Below are positions 1 through 10,700 of a stretch of DNA of 39,876 nucleotides, in pieces; within the stretch, counting starts at the first letter, position 1; every line of letters starts with the position of its first letter. This stretch comes from DAOTKC01 sp035449045. GTDB taxonomy: Bacteria > Bacillota > Clostridia > Christensenellales > CAG-917. Under the pieces are notes generated by a model. That model worked only from the letters and a program-made list of their open reading frames with translations, was not told the DNA's origin and did no database searches. The stretch spans positions 1 through 39,876 of the forward strand of contig DAOTKC010000012.1 in assembly GCA_035449045.1 (NCBI GenBank). Reading direction: 5' to 3'. The position numbers were made by a program, and so were the translations under genes.

Positions 1-810
1 ATTCAAAGACGTTTATTAACGATGGAAAATCATTCCCCTTCTTTTTGCTTAGTGAATGCAGGATGCTACAATCTGAAATCTGTTTTTGAATTAGATAGAG
101 ATAAATATTATAACTTTGTGCTTGACTTATTCCATATTGACAGGAAAATTTCTAAAATAAACGGAATTCAGGTTGACGGGAAACGCCGTGGAGATTGGGT
201 AAAAGTATTTACATTTCAGGATTTCAAGGATAATACAGCGATTGATGAAAATTATTTGATTGAACTCCACGATCAAATTGGGGGGAAAATTGGTAACAGA
301 TTCTATTTGATTGCTCCTGAAATGAATGTGGATATCGTAGGGGATTATTATAAAATAGACAATGTAAAATATTATTTATTAAGGATTCCCTATCAAGTAA
401 TCACAGAATTACATAAATATAAGTTTAAAAAGTTGAGACAACCAAATAATAAGGAAAAAGTTAATTCTATCGAAAATTCGGTCGGTTTCTACTTCAATGA
501 AATGCCAGAAGTCAAAGCAAATCTTATTGAAGAAAACCAATTTATTAAAATTGTTATTGAAAGCGTAACATCTCCGTATATTGAACTAGACAGTAACAAT
601 AAAACTATAGATGATATATTGGCAATGGTATTAATAGATACTAGCGATAATTGTAACTTTATCATGCAGGAAGTATTTTTTGCTGATGACATAAGGAATG
701 AAAGTGGATATCTTTTAAGTATATCTAAAGAAAAATTATTAAGTAATAAGATTAAAGTAGTTTATATTGATATTTTCGGTAACGAGTTCAAAGAAGTTCT
801 GGAGGTTTAA
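1..810 (+). CDS. Type III-like DNA methyltransferase (Mod), C-terminal part, 5' end outside window
   Basis: The reading frame is open from the first base, so the gene is most likely cut by the window edge; the ATG at 22 is only the first internal Met. About 265 residues are visible. The stretch around IAPEMNVDIVGDYYKIDN and KYYLLRIPYQVITELHK resembles the C-terminal region that follows the methylase core in type III-like site-specific DNA methyltransferases. The catalytic DPPY and FxGxG motifs are not in the visible part, so methylase activity cannot be shown here. The assignment leans on the next gene, a Res-type helicase-nuclease that starts 1 bp after this stop codon (TAA at 808-810). The strong Shine-Dalgarno of that next gene lies inside the 3' end of this one. 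The composition is AT-rich, unlike the rest of the window, consistent with horizontal acquisition. Confidence 0.6.
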   Translation: MQRRLLTMENHSPSFCLVNAGCYNLKSVFELDRDKYYNFVLDLFHIDRKISKINGIQVDGKRRGDWVKVFTFQDFKDNTAIDENYLIELHDQIGGKIGNRFYLIAPEMNVDIVGDYYKIDNVKYYLLRIPYQVITELHKYKFKKLRQPNNKEKVNSIENSVGFYFNEMPEVKANLIEENQFIKIVIESVTSPYIELDSNNKTIDDILAMVLIDTSDNCNFIMQEVFFADDIRNESGYLLSISKEKLLSNKIKVVYIDIFGNEFKEVLEV

Positions 811-811
811 T

Positions 812-3370
812 ATGGAAGGGATAAGAAAAATTGATTTGAAGAATTTAGTGTTAAAAGTTGACACAAATTATAATCGATCACTTCTTGATTTAGACGTGTG
901 GCAAGATTATCTTGATTGCTTATGTGGAGATAGAGAATACCAAAAAGATTCAATAAAAACAACTCTAATTTATTTGCTTTCCGAGAGATATTCCTCAATA
1001 AATGATTTGGTTATTGAGAACTACAAAGTAAACGATGATATAAAGGACGAGTATTCATCTGAGGCAGAGTACTTAAAAAACCTACAATTTCCAAATATGT
1101 TGTCTGGTGTGATTGACTTAGCTACCGGAACGGGAAAGAGTTATGTTATTTTCGGCATAGCTCATATAATGTTTTTATTAGGAGCAATCAAAAGAATACT
1201 TGTGTTATGTCCATCACTCACAATAGAGAGGGAATTAAGTAAAAAATTTTCAGAATTACTTGCGCGTGAAGATTTACAAGCGGCTATTCCCACACAATTT
1301 AATAATTCCACATTGCGAATAACTAACGCTAATCAAACTATTTTACAAAATGATATTTGTATAGAAAATATCCATGCTGTATATGCAACTACTGGTTCAT
1401 CAATTAGTGATAGTTTTACTGGAAAAGGTGGGGATACACTAGTATTAAGTGATGAAGTTCATCATGCTTATAATGCTTCCTCTGATGTAGATATTACAAA
1501 ATGGAAGTCTTTTATTCTAAACACTGAATATGGGTTTAAGTATCATATAGGTTTTACTGGAACAGCATATCGTAATGATAGCTATTTTAATGATGTAATT
1601 TATAGATACTCCTTGCGGCAAGCTATCGACGATAGAATAGTAAAAAATATTAATTATATTGATGAGGATATTAGTGAAGGTGATTATGAGAAATTTCAAA
1701 AAATATATCAAAATCATATTAAAAATAAAACTAAGTATTCATCGATAAAACCACTATCAATTATTGTTACAGCTGATATAAATTCGGCAAAAAATCTTTA
1801 CCAAGATTTTATGGATTTTTTAATTGAATATACAAAAGAAGATAAAAGCATTATTGAAAAAAAGATGTTAATAGTAACATCACATAAGGATCATAAAAAT
1901 AATATTATCAAGCTGCAAAATGTTGATGATAAGAATGATCCTACCGAATGGATTTTTTCAGTTTCTATGTTGACTGAAGGTTGGGATGTAAAAAACGTAT
2001 TTCAAATTGTCCCGTGGGAAGATCGAGCTTTCAACTCAAAACTATTGATTTCGCAAGTTTTGGGAAGAGGACTTAGAATTCCTCAATCTTTCCAGACACA
2101 GCCATCTGTGAGAGTATTTAATCACTCATCATGGGGTAAAAATATACGAAAAATTGTAGACGAGGTTTTAGAAAACGAATCAATAATTTATAGTAGAATT
2201 ATAACTGTTGGTGAGCGCTCTAAATATAACTTTGATTTACATAATTTAGTATATGATAAGCAAGAAACACAAAAATTCAATGATAATTTTGACAAGGTAG
2301 AAACCTTTGATATTAGCAAACCCCTAGTATTGGTTACCCAAGAAGAAAAAATAACTCGCTCTAGTACATATTTAGATACGAAAAACAATATTGAAACCGT
2401 TGTTTATGATATTAATAAAGAATCGAAAACTGTAGAGGAAGTTGCAGCTTCAATTGTTAACCAATACAAAAGTAGAAATAATGAAGCTAAAATAAGAAAT
2501 ATTAGAAATGAGTTAGTGTTTAATAATGGCGAATCCGAGATGGATAAGCTTCCCACATATGATGAAATAGTAGGATTTATTAAAAAGTCGATGCAGGAAG
2601 CTAATATCATGGGTGATCGTTTAACAGCGATAAACATTGAGAAAATATATGGTAAATTCACGGGATTGCTTCGCAAAAAGAGAACATCAGCAGGATTTGA
2701 AAATATAGTAAAAGAACCAGTTACACTGAATACATTGTCAATGGAAAAAGCATCAGCAAGGTATTCATCTCTTAAGAATGGCGTTGTTATTTTCTATTCT
2801 AATGAATACGAGAAGGAAATTCCTAGTGAGGAAATAGAAATTCTAGAACAATTTAAACTCGATTTTCCGGGTAAACTCTTTAAACAAAAAAATGTATTTG
2901 ATTTCAAAACACCACTAAGCTTGGTATTTACTACAAGAGAGCCAGAACAAAAATTTGTTGAGCTCCTAACAAAACCAACTTTGGCTAAAAAAATAGATGC
3001 TTGGGTAAAGTCAAGGGATGTTGGTTTTTATAAAATTACATATATTTTGAAACGTGGCACTAATCCTAAAGAATTTAATCCTGACTTTTTTATAAAAGTT
3101 GGTGATAACATTGCTGTAATAGAAACAAAAATGAACAATGATTTATGTAGAGAAAACTACTCAAAGATGATTGATTCAAAAAAACATTTTTCATTGTTAA
3201 ATACAGAATTGTATAAGAAAGGTATAAATACTCGGTATTCATTTAATATTCTGTCCCCATCCTCGTATCCTGATTTTGAAAATAAATTGATGGACGGTAG
3301 TTATTTTAAAGGTTTTAATAGCGAAATTGAAATTCAATTGCAGGAAACTTTTAAAAACAAAAACGATTAA
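812..3370 (+). CDS. Type III restriction enzyme Res subunit (SF2 helicase + PD-(D/E)xK nuclease)
   Basis: This 852-residue protein would be the ATP-dependent translocase and nuclease of a type III-like restriction system, acting on DNA lacking the modification made by the upstream Mod. Visible motifs are Walker A LATGTGKSYVIF (near residue 105), the DEAH-type box LSDEVHHAY (near 215), helicase motif III GFTGTAYR, and motif VI QVLGRGLRIP. Near the C-terminus, FNPDFFIK followed by IAVIETK fits a PD-(D/E)xK nuclease core. I chose the ATG at 812 because GGAGG at 801-805 sits 6 bp upstream; an earlier in-frame ATG at 767 lies inside the mod gene and has no such site. The gene is AT-rich and ends the acquired-looking block at the left edge. 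Function depends on the partner being intact, which cannot be checked here. Confidence 0.88.
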   Translation: MEGIRKIDLKNLVLKVDTNYNRSLLDLDVWQDYLDCLCGDREYQKDSIKTTLIYLLSERYSSINDLVIENYKVNDDIKDEYSSEAEYLKNLQFPNMLSGVIDLATGTGKSYVIFGIAHIMFLLGAIKRILVLCPSLTIERELSKKFSELLAREDLQAAIPTQFNNSTLRITNANQTILQNDICIENIHAVYATTGSSISDSFTGKGGDTLVLSDEVHHAYNASSDVDITKWKSFILNTEYGFKYHIGFTGTAYRNDSYFNDVIYRYSLRQAIDDRIVKNINYIDEDISEGDYEKFQKIYQNHIKNKTKYSSIKPLSIIVTADINSAKNLYQDFMDFLIEYTKEDKSIIEKKMLIVTSHKDHKNNIIKLQNVDDKNDPTEWIFSVSMLTEGWDVKNVFQIVPWEDRAFNSKLLISQVLGRGLRIPQSFQTQPSVRVFNHSSWGKNIRKIVDEVLENESIIYSRIITVGERSKYNFDLHNLVYDKQETQKFNDNFDKVETFDISKPLVLVTQEEKITRSSTYLDTKNNIETVVYDINKESKTVEEVAASIVNQYKSRNNEAKIRNIRNELVFNNGESEMDKLPTYDEIVGFIKKSMQEANIMGDRLTAINIEKIYGKFTGLLRKKRTSAGFENIVKEPVTLNTLSMEKASARYSSLKNGVVIFYSNEYEKEIPSEEIEILEQFKLDFPGKLFKQKNVFDFKTPLSLVFTTREPEQKFVELLTKPTLAKKIDAWVKSRDVGFYKITYILKRGTNPKEFNPDFFIKVGDNIAVIETKMNNDLCRENYSKMIDSKKHFSLLNTELYKKGINTRYSFNILSPSSYPDFENKLMDGSYFKGFNSEIEIQLQETFKNKND

Positions 3371-3503
3371 AAAAACCACCCTCCAATCTTTTCGTTTCCA
3401 CTGTAGAAATATTAGGAAGATGATATTTAGTGATAAACATATTAGTATATCGTCACATAAATTTAAACACCAAATAAACACCAAAGGCTTCGTTACAGTG
3501 CCG

Positions 3504-3529
3504 AAAAGTCCCGTAGAATGGGGCTTTTT
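3504..3529 (+). terminator. Intrinsic terminator after the restriction locus
   Basis: A 9-bp stem (AAAAGTCCC with GGGGCTTTT, one G-U pair) has a 7-base loop and runs into TTTTT. It lies about 135 bp after the res stop. Confidence 0.7.
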
Positions 3530-3704
3530 GCTGTATCGAAGTCTTTTTTCTCAAATAAAAACTAATATAAAATATTTAAGTGATATACTATATAGAATAT
3601 TGGTCGAAATATGCTCCCCGATAAAGCTTCAGAATATTTTTATTCTTTAAAATTTTAAGATTTAAATTTCCATTCAAGAGAATAAATTGAAAGCATAAAT
3701 ACGT

Positions 3705-3743
3705 TAAAAAGCCGCGGTTCAAATCATTTGACTGCGGCTTTAT
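3705..3743 (-). terminator. Terminator of the glnA-nadE operon
   Basis: AAAGCCGC and GCGGCTTT form an 8-bp stem. On the minus strand the second arm is followed by a T run. It lies about 90 bp beyond the nadE stop and is the first convincing terminator downstream of the genes from carA to nadE. Confidence 0.8.
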
Positions 3744-3833
3744 GTGTGGGATTACGGCTTGAAAAATAAACTTATTTCGGCGGACGATAGCGTAAAAAAT
3801 CAAATTATTTTCGTTATTGTTTTTTTTGTGCGG

Positions 3834-4562
3834 TTATTCTACGTAAGTCACGGGCTTTTTACGCTTATGTTCGCTGGCATTGTGGTGTTTTTCGATAATA
3901 AGCCTGTCCTTTTCGCTCACGGCGTTGCCGAAAAGAAAGCTGTCGATGCTTTTGTAGCTCATGCCCATTTCGCCCTCGTCGGTTTGGCCGTCGAACAGTC
4001 CCGCTGAGGGAGCTTTTTCGAGGACAACGGAGGGAGCTTTCAAAAAGCGCAAAAATTCGTAAATTTCGGTCACCGTTAAGTCGGCGATGGGGTTAAAATC
4101 GCAAGCGGCGTCGCCCCATTTTGTGAAATAACCCATATAACCTTCGCTTCGGTTTCCCGTGCCCGCGACAAGGCGGTTTTCGCTCGCCGCCACCATATAA
4201 AGCGTCGTCATCCTAAGGCGCGGGGCTATATTCGATATTGCGGCAGGGCTAAGATTTGTTAAGCCCTCGGCCGTTTCGAGAAAGGAATCCCTGATTTTAG
4301 TCAAATCGGCAAAGCGCGTTTCGATGTTGAATTGCTTTGCGACTGCTTGCGCGTCCGCCTTATCCTCGTTGTAATTTCGTTTGGAGCCGCAGGGCATAAT
4401 AACCCCCACGGTGTTTTCGCAGGCCGTCTTGCAAAGAATGCCGACAAGCGCGCTGTCCTTGCCTCCGCTGTTTCCGTAGACAATGCCCGAGGCTCCTGCC
4501 GACTTAATCACGTTGCGGATAAAATCAACTCTCAAATCCAACTCTTTTTGGTAATCGCGCAT
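3834..4562 (-). CDS. nadE: NAD synthetase, ammonia-type
   Basis: NadE makes NAD from nicotinic acid adenine dinucleotide, ATP and ammonia in the cytoplasm. The 242-residue protein has the ATP-pyrophosphatase P-loop SGGKDSAL (near residue 33) and the family pieces RLRMTTLYMVAASENRLVAGTGNRSEG and KWGDAACDFNPIADL. It has no CN-hydrolase (glutaminase) domain, so it should use free ammonia or ammonia from a partner. The P-loop reads NSGGKDS where many NadE proteins have LSGGIDS. The start ATG has AAGGTGAG 6 bp upstream. It is the last gene of the minus-strand run, 18 bp after pyrG, and the only ammonia-dependent enzyme at that end of a series of glutamine amidotransferases. Confidence 0.93.
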   Translation of the reverse strand: MRDYQKELDLRVDFIRNVIKSAGASGIVYGNSGGKDSALVGILCKTACENTVGVIMPCGSKRNYNEDKADAQAVAKQFNIETRFADLTKIRDSFLETAEGLTNLSPAAISNIAPRLRMTTLYMVAASENRLVAGTGNRSEGYMGYFTKWGDAACDFNPIADLTVTEIYEFLRFLKAPSVVLEKAPSAGLFDGQTDEGEMGMSYKSIDSFLFGNAVSEKDRLIIEKHHNASEHKRKKPVTYVE

Positions 4563-4580
4563 AAAAGCTCACCTTATTAT

Positions 4581-6179
4581 TTATTTTTTGTTAAGCGCGG
4601 CTTTCAAAAGGCCGAGGAACAAGGGATGCGGTTTGTCGGGACGGCTCTTGAATTCGGGGTGGAACTGCACGCCCACGAAAAATCTCTTGCCCGGGATTTC
4701 CACCGCTTCCACCAAATTGCCGTCGGGTGAAAGCCCGCTGATGACAAGCCCTTTTTCCACCATCAGCTCGCGGTAGCTGTTGTTAAACTCGTATCTGTGG
4801 CGGTGCCGCTCCGATATTTCGGGAGCGTTATACAGCGCCGCCATATTCGTATCCGGCATTATCTTGCAGGGATAGGCGCCGAGCCGCATTGTGCCGCCCA
4901 TTAGGGTAATGCCGATTTGAGTTTCCATTAAATCGATGACACGATGAGCGGATTTCGGGTCGAACTCGCCCGAATTCGCGCCCTTTAGCCCGCATACATT
5001 TCGGGCGAATTCAATGACGGCAACCTGCATGCCGAGGCAAATGCCGAGATAGGGGATATCGTTTTCCCGCGCGTAGCGGCAGGCGGTGATTTTGCCCTCG
5101 ATGCCGCGGTAGCCGAAGCCGCCCGGTATTATTATTCCGTCTATGTCCCCGAGCAACGCGCCCACCGTTTTTTCGGTGATTTCCTCGCTGTCAATCCATT
5201 TGATTTTGACGATGGCGCCGGTATCGAATCCGGCGTGGTTGAGGCTTTCGATAATCGACAGATAAGCGTCGTGCAGCTTGACGTATTTTCCCGCAATGGC
5301 GATATTTACGACGGTTTTTCGCCGCGCGATTTTGAGCGTCAATTCCTTCCATTCGGCAAGGTCGCATTCCTTCGTTTCAAGCGACAGCTCGCGGCATACC
5401 ACCTTGTCAAGGCCGTTTTGGTGAAGCATCATGGGAGCTTCGTAAAGGCAGGGAAGCGTCAGGTTTTCTATGACGCAGTCGGGCTTGACGTTGCAAAAGA
5501 GCGATATTTTTTCCTTTATGCCGGAGCCAAGCGCCTCGTCGGCGCGCGCCACGATGATGTTGGGCGAAATTCCCATGGCGCGAAGCTCTTTTACCGAGTG
5601 CTGTGTCGGCTTGGATTTATGTTCTTCCGAGCCTTTTAGATAGGGAACATAAGTAACGTGGATAAACAGGCAGTTTCTTGTTCCCACTTCGAGCGATATC
5701 TGTCTTATCGCTTCCAAAAACGGCTGGCTTTCGATGTCGCCGGTGGTGCCGCCTATTTCGGTGATTAAAACGTCGGCGCCGCTGAGTTTGGCGCCTCTGT
5801 AAATAAAATCCTTTATCTCGTTCGTTATGTGGGGAATGACCTGCACGGTTTCGCCCAAATAGCCGCCGCTTCTTTCGCGGTTGAGAACGTTGTAATAGAC
5901 CTTGCCCGAGGTAAGGTTGGACAGTTTCGTCAAGTTCTCGTCGATGAAGCGCTCGTAATGCCCGAGGTCAAGGTCGGTTTCGGCGCCGTCGTCGGTCACA
6001 AACACCTCGCCGTGCTGGAAGGGGCTCATTGTCCCGGGGTCGACATTCATATAGGGGTCGAGCTTTTGCGCCGCCACTTTCAAGCCCCGCTGCTTTAAAA
6101 GCCGCCCTAAACTTGCCGCCGTAATGCCTTTGCCGAGGCCGGATACCACTCCGCCCGTCACAAAAATATACTTAGTCAT
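4581..6179 (-). CDS. pyrG: CTP synthase
   Basis: PyrG converts UTP to CTP with ATP and glutamine. The 532-residue protein has the normal two-domain layout. The N-terminal synthetase domain starts KYIFVTGGVVSGLGKGI and contains KLDPYMNVDPGTMSPFQHGE. The C-terminal class I glutamine amidotransferase domain (from about residue 290) has the nucleophile elbow LGICLGMQ and the His/Glu pair in VQFHPEFKSRP. Length and motifs are typical and it should be active. It is 61 bp downstream of guaA and 18 bp upstream of nadE, within the nitrogen-consuming gene run. Confidence 0.97.
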   Translation of the reverse strand: MTKYIFVTGGVVSGLGKGITAASLGRLLKQRGLKVAAQKLDPYMNVDPGTMSPFQHGEVFVTDDGAETDLDLGHYERFIDENLTKLSNLTSGKVYYNVLNRERSGGYLGETVQVIPHITNEIKDFIYRGAKLSGADVLITEIGGTTGDIESQPFLEAIRQISLEVGTRNCLFIHVTYVPYLKGSEEHKSKPTQHSVKELRAMGISPNIIVARADEALGSGIKEKISLFCNVKPDCVIENLTLPCLYEAPMMLHQNGLDKVVCRELSLETKECDLAEWKELTLKIARRKTVVNIAIAGKYVKLHDAYLSIIESLNHAGFDTGAIVKIKWIDSEEITEKTVGALLGDIDGIIIPGGFGYRGIEGKITACRYARENDIPYLGICLGMQVAVIEFARNVCGLKGANSGEFDPKSAHRVIDLMETQIGITLMGGTMRLGAYPCKIMPDTNMAALYNAPEISERHRHRYEFNNSYRELMVEKGLVISGLSPDGNLVEAVEIPGKRFFVGVQFHPEFKSRPDKPHPLFLGLLKAALNKK

Positions 6180-6240
6180 AGTTTTCTTTCCTTACCGTTT
6201 TTTTGCATTTACACCTTTTTCTAAAATCCCGCTCACCCGA

Positions 6241-7764
6241 TTATTCCCATTCAACAGTGGCGGGGGGCTTGGAAGTTATATCGTAGACAACTCGGCTTAT
6301 TTCCTTGACCTCATTGACGATGCGTGAGGAAATGCGCGCCAGCAGCTTATGCGGCAGGGGAGCGTAGTCGCAGGTCATAAAGTCGCGGGTATTTACCGCT
6401 CTTATGGCGATAACATAGTCGTAAGTGCGGCCGTCCCCCTTGACGCCGACGGAGCGCACGTCGGTGAACACCGCAAAATATTGCTGCGGTTTATTTTTTA
6501 ATTTCTTTATTTCGTCGCAGAGGATCCGGTCGGCTTGCCGCAGTATGTCCAGCTTATGCTTTGTAATCTCGCCCATAATGCGGACGGCAAGTCCCGGGCC
6601 GGGGAAGGGCTGGCGCCCGACAAGCTTTTCGGGAAGCCCCAGCTTCTTGCCCAAAGCGCGCACCTCGTCTTTAAAAAGCCCGGAAAGCGGTTCGATTACG
6701 CCTATGAATGAAAGGTTAGAGGGCAGGCCGCCCACGTTGTGGTGGCTTTTAATGAGCGCGCCGAGTTCGCCGCCCGACTCAATCAAATCGGGGTAAATCG
6801 TCCCTTGCGCCAAATATTTAATGTCGCCGAGTTTTGCCGCTTCCTCCTCGAAAACTTTGGCAAATTCCGCGCCTATGATTTTCCGCTTCTTCTCAGGGTC
6901 GGTCACGCCTTTGAGCTTATCCAAAAATCTATCCTGCGCGTTTACCCTGATAAAGTGCAGCTTTTTCCCAAAAAACACTTTTTCTATTTCGTCACCTTCG
7001 TTTTGACGCATAAAGCCGTGGTCGACGAATATGCAGGTAAGCCGATTGGGGATTGCTTTACTTAGCAATGCGGCGCACACCGAACTGTCGACGCCGCCCG
7101 AAAGACCGAGCAAAACCCTTTCATTGCCTACCTTGCTTCTTATTGACTTTATTTGAGTGTTCAGATAATCGTCGAGGCGGTAATCTCCCGAAACGCCGCA
7201 AATATTGTAAAGGAAGTTGCGGATAATTTGCTCGCCGTCGTCGGTATGTTCCACTTCGGGATGGAACTGGACGGCATATAATTTTTCGGTGCGGTTTTCG
7301 GCGGCGGCGTATTTGCAGTCGGGCGTTTCCGCCGTGCCGACAAACCCTTTAGGCAGTTTTATTACCTGATCGGTATGGCTCATCAGCGCGGACGAAGTTT
7401 TCCTGATGCCCCAAAATAATTCGGCATCGGTATCGAAATTTATGCTAATTCTGCCGTATTCGCTGACGACGCAAGGCTCGACCTTGCCGCCCAAGCTGTA
7501 ACAAATCAGCTGCATTCCGTAGCAAATTCCCAAGATGGGAATGCCGAGCCTGAAAATTTCGGCGTCGCATTTGGGAGCGTTGTCGCGGTAGACGCTGTCG
7601 GGCCCTCCCGTCAAAATAATCCCTTTTGGCGACAGCTTTTTTATTTTTTCGGCGGAGAGGGAACCCGGTTTTATTTCCGAATAAACGTTCAATCCTCTTA
7701 CCGTTCTCGCGATAAGCTCCTTATACTGTCCGCCGAAGTCAAGCACTAAAATAAGCTCGTTCAT
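6241..7764 (-). CDS. guaA: GMP synthase (glutamine-hydrolysing)
   Basis: GuaA aminates XMP to GMP using glutamine and ATP. Residues 1 to about 190 are the class I amidotransferase domain (ILGICYGMQ with the catalytic Cys, and VQFHPEVEH). The ATP-pyrophosphatase domain follows with LLGLSGGVDSSV near residue 220, and the C-terminal dimerisation domain ends with the family-typical KPPATVEWE. The length of 507 residues is normal. Its ATG overlaps the stop of the carB::dapF gene in an ATGA arrangement (7761-7764), so the two are translationally coupled. Confidence 0.97.
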   Translation of the reverse strand: MNELILVLDFGGQYKELIARTVRGLNVYSEIKPGSLSAEKIKKLSPKGIILTGGPDSVYRDNAPKCDAEIFRLGIPILGICYGMQLICYSLGGKVEPCVVSEYGRISINFDTDAELFWGIRKTSSALMSHTDQVIKLPKGFVGTAETPDCKYAAAENRTEKLYAVQFHPEVEHTDDGEQIIRNFLYNICGVSGDYRLDDYLNTQIKSIRSKVGNERVLLGLSGGVDSSVCAALLSKAIPNRLTCIFVDHGFMRQNEGDEIEKVFFGKKLHFIRVNAQDRFLDKLKGVTDPEKKRKIIGAEFAKVFEEEAAKLGDIKYLAQGTIYPDLIESGGELGALIKSHHNVGGLPSNLSFIGVIEPLSGLFKDEVRALGKKLGLPEKLVGRQPFPGPGLAVRIMGEITKHKLDILRQADRILCDEIKKLKNKPQQYFAVFTDVRSVGVKGDGRTYDYVIAIRAVNTRDFMTCDYAPLPHKLLARISSRIVNEVKEISRVVYDITSKPPATVEWE

Positions 7765-10700
7765 ATCTCTACCGTCCCGTCAAAGATTTTTTTGCATTCT
7801 CCCGTCATATACACCGCGTCGTCGGTATATCTTATGACAAGCTCGCCGCCCAAAAGAGCGACCTTTATATCCTCGTTTTTGTTGCAATAGCCGTTCAGCA
7901 CGGCCGCTACCGCCGAGGCGCATGCGCCCGTGCCGCAGGCGAGGGTTTCACCGCTTCCGCGCTCCCATACCCGCATTTTCAAGCTGTTTTTGCCGGTAAC
8001 TTTGACAAACTCCGTGTTCACTCTTTCGGGGAACAGCGGGTGGTTTTCAAATAGCGGGCCGATTGCTGCAATGTCGAGGTTGTCAATGTCGTCCAAAAAC
8101 ACAACGGCGTGCGGGTTCCCCATTGATAATGAGGTAATCGCGTATTCCTTAGCATTGATAATTATCGGCTGATTTATTATGCTTTCGCCTTGAAGATTAA
8201 CCGGTATTTTTTCGGGCGCAAGCTCGGCCTTTCCCATATTGACCATTACCGAGGATACCGTCTTGTTTTGCGTCATCAAGGTGAGTTCCCTTATGCCCGA
8301 CAGCGTTTCAATGGTCATTTTCTGCTTGCGGATAATGCCGTTGTCGTAAAGGTATTTGCCGACGCAGCGAATGCTGTTGCCGCACATCCTGCCTTCGCTG
8401 CCGTCAAGGTTAAACATTCTCATTTTGGCGTCGGCGACGTCGGATGGCAGTATCAGCACTATGCCGTCGCCTCCCACGCCGAAATGGCGGTCGGAAAGCA
8501 GCACCGAGAGCGATTCGGGCGAGTTTATTTCGACGCCTGCGGTGGCCGCGTTATTTATGCAGTTGATGTAGATATAGTCGTTGCCGCAGCCCTGCATTTT
8601 GGTAAATTTCAGCGTCATGCGTTCGCTTCTCAGATTGTTTATATCAACTAGCTCGGTATTTATTTCGCTGTATCCCGAAAGCAGGCTGTCGGCAAGCGCG
8701 TTGGCCGTGTCAACGGAGGTGAGGCAGGGGATACCCAGAACGCAGGCCTTTCTTCTGATTTTCACGTCGTCTTTTGCGGGGTCTCTGCCTTTCGCCGACG
8801 TCGATATGATATAGCTGATTTTGCCGCTTTCGAGAAGGGTTGCGGTGTTGTCGGTGGGGGAGTCGTATATTTTGTTGACCGTTTGGGCATGAAGTCCGCT
8901 TTTTTCGAGCGCCTTTGCCGTTCCCTTTGTGGCGTAAAGCTTAAATCCTATTTCGTGGAATTTCTTGGCAATATCGCATACTTCGGCTTTGTCGCTGTCG
9001 CGGACGGTAATGAATACGCCGCCGCTCTTGTGCATTTTGTATCCCGCCGCAATCAGCCCTTTATAAAGAGCTTCCTCGATATTCTTGCCTAGCCCCAGCA
9101 CTTCGCCCGTCGACTTCATTTCGGGGCCTAAATGGGTGTCCAAATCGGTCAGCTTTTCAAAAGAAAACACCGGCACCTTGACGGTGGTATAGGGCGGTAT
9201 TTTGGCGATGCCCGAAGTATAACCCAAATCTTGAAGTTTTTGTCCCACGCTCACTCTTGTGGCGAGTTCGCACATGGGAACGCCCGTCACTTTGCTGATA
9301 TAAGGCACCGTCCGGGAAGCGCGGGGGTTCACCTCAATCACGTAGATTTCGCCCTCATATAGAACGTATTGGATGTTGACAAGCCCTTTGACGTCCAAAG
9401 CCATGCAGAGGTTTTTCGTCACCTCGAATATACTCACCGACAGCTCGTCGTCGATATGCGTGGCGGGATACACCGCTATGCTGTCGCCGGAATGTATGCC
9501 GGTGCGCTCGATATGCTCCATAATGCCCGGGATAAAGACATCCGTTCCGTCGCAAATGGCGTCGACCTCAATCTCGCGTCCCGATAAATATTTATCGATG
9601 AGCACCGCCCGTTCCTGCTTTTGGCGGAGTATGATTTCCATATATTCTTTGACGTCGTCGGGTGAAAAGGCGATAATCATATTCTGGCCGCCCAGCACGT
9701 AGGACGGGCGTAGCAGAACGGGATAGCCGAGTTCTTGGGCTGCGTCAAGCGCCTCCGCTTCCGTCATCACGCCGTAGCCTTTGGGGCGTTTTATCGACAA
9801 GTTCTCGAGCAAAACATCAAAGCGCTTTCTGTCCTCGCAGATGTCGATACTTTCGGCCGACGTTCCGATTATTTGGACGCCGCGCTCCTGAAGTTTTTGG
9901 GTTAGCTTAATGGCCGTGCCGCCGCCGAAAGCGACAATGGCGCCGAGCGGCTTTTCAATCTCTATTACGCTCATCACGTCGTCTATGCAAAGCGGCTCGA
10001 AATATAGTCTGTCGGCGGTATCGAAGTCGGTGGATACCGTTTCGGGGTTGTTGTTGATTACGATGACCTCATAGCCCAGCTTTTTAAGCGACCAAACACA
10101 GTGGACGCAGGCATAATCGAATTCAATTCCTTGTCCGATACGAATCGGCCCGCTTCCCAAAACCACGATGCGCTCCTTGGTGCTGCGCTCTATGAAAGGC
10201 AGGGCTTCGTTTACCGAACTGTTATAGATGGAGTAGAAATAAGGCGTTTGCGCCGCGAATTCGCCGCCGCAGGTATCGACCATCTTATAGGATAGAGGCT
10301 TTTTCGGCAGTTCGCCCGACGCTATATTTTTCAGCTTATATAAAAACCAGCGGTCGATTTTTGTGCTTTGGTAAATCTCGTCAATGTCGATGCCGCGCAG
10401 TATCGCCTCGTAAACCACGAACAGGCGCTGGTCGGTCACGGTATCGAGCAGCGCGCGGATTTCTGGGTCGCTCTTTTTCTTGAGCCGCGGCAAGTTTAGG
10501 TTTTGGAGCCCTATTTCGGCGCCGCGGACGGCTTTCAGGAGGGCTTCCTCAAAAGTATCGGCGATGGCCATCACCTCGCCCGTCGCCTTCATTTGCGTGC
10601 CTAAATCTTTCTTGGCGTAGACGAACTTGTCAAAAGGCCACTTTGGGAATTTTACCGCCACGTAGTCGAGGGTGGGCTCGAAAGCGGCAAAGGTGGTGCC

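Larger units (their letters stand above)
3371..3833. other. AT-rich intergenic region between the restriction locus and nadE
   Basis: I see no credible gene in these 463 bp. The region holds two terminator hairpins, annotated separately, one for each converging transcription unit. The remainder is AT-rich filler that resembles the restriction locus more than the nadE side. The composition changes at about 3700, which is probably the boundary of the acquired block. Confidence 0.6.

Noticed and set aside
3327..3650. 107-codon plus-strand ORF overlapping the end of res
   Set aside because: It starts inside res, runs through the terminator hairpin and has no ribosome site.
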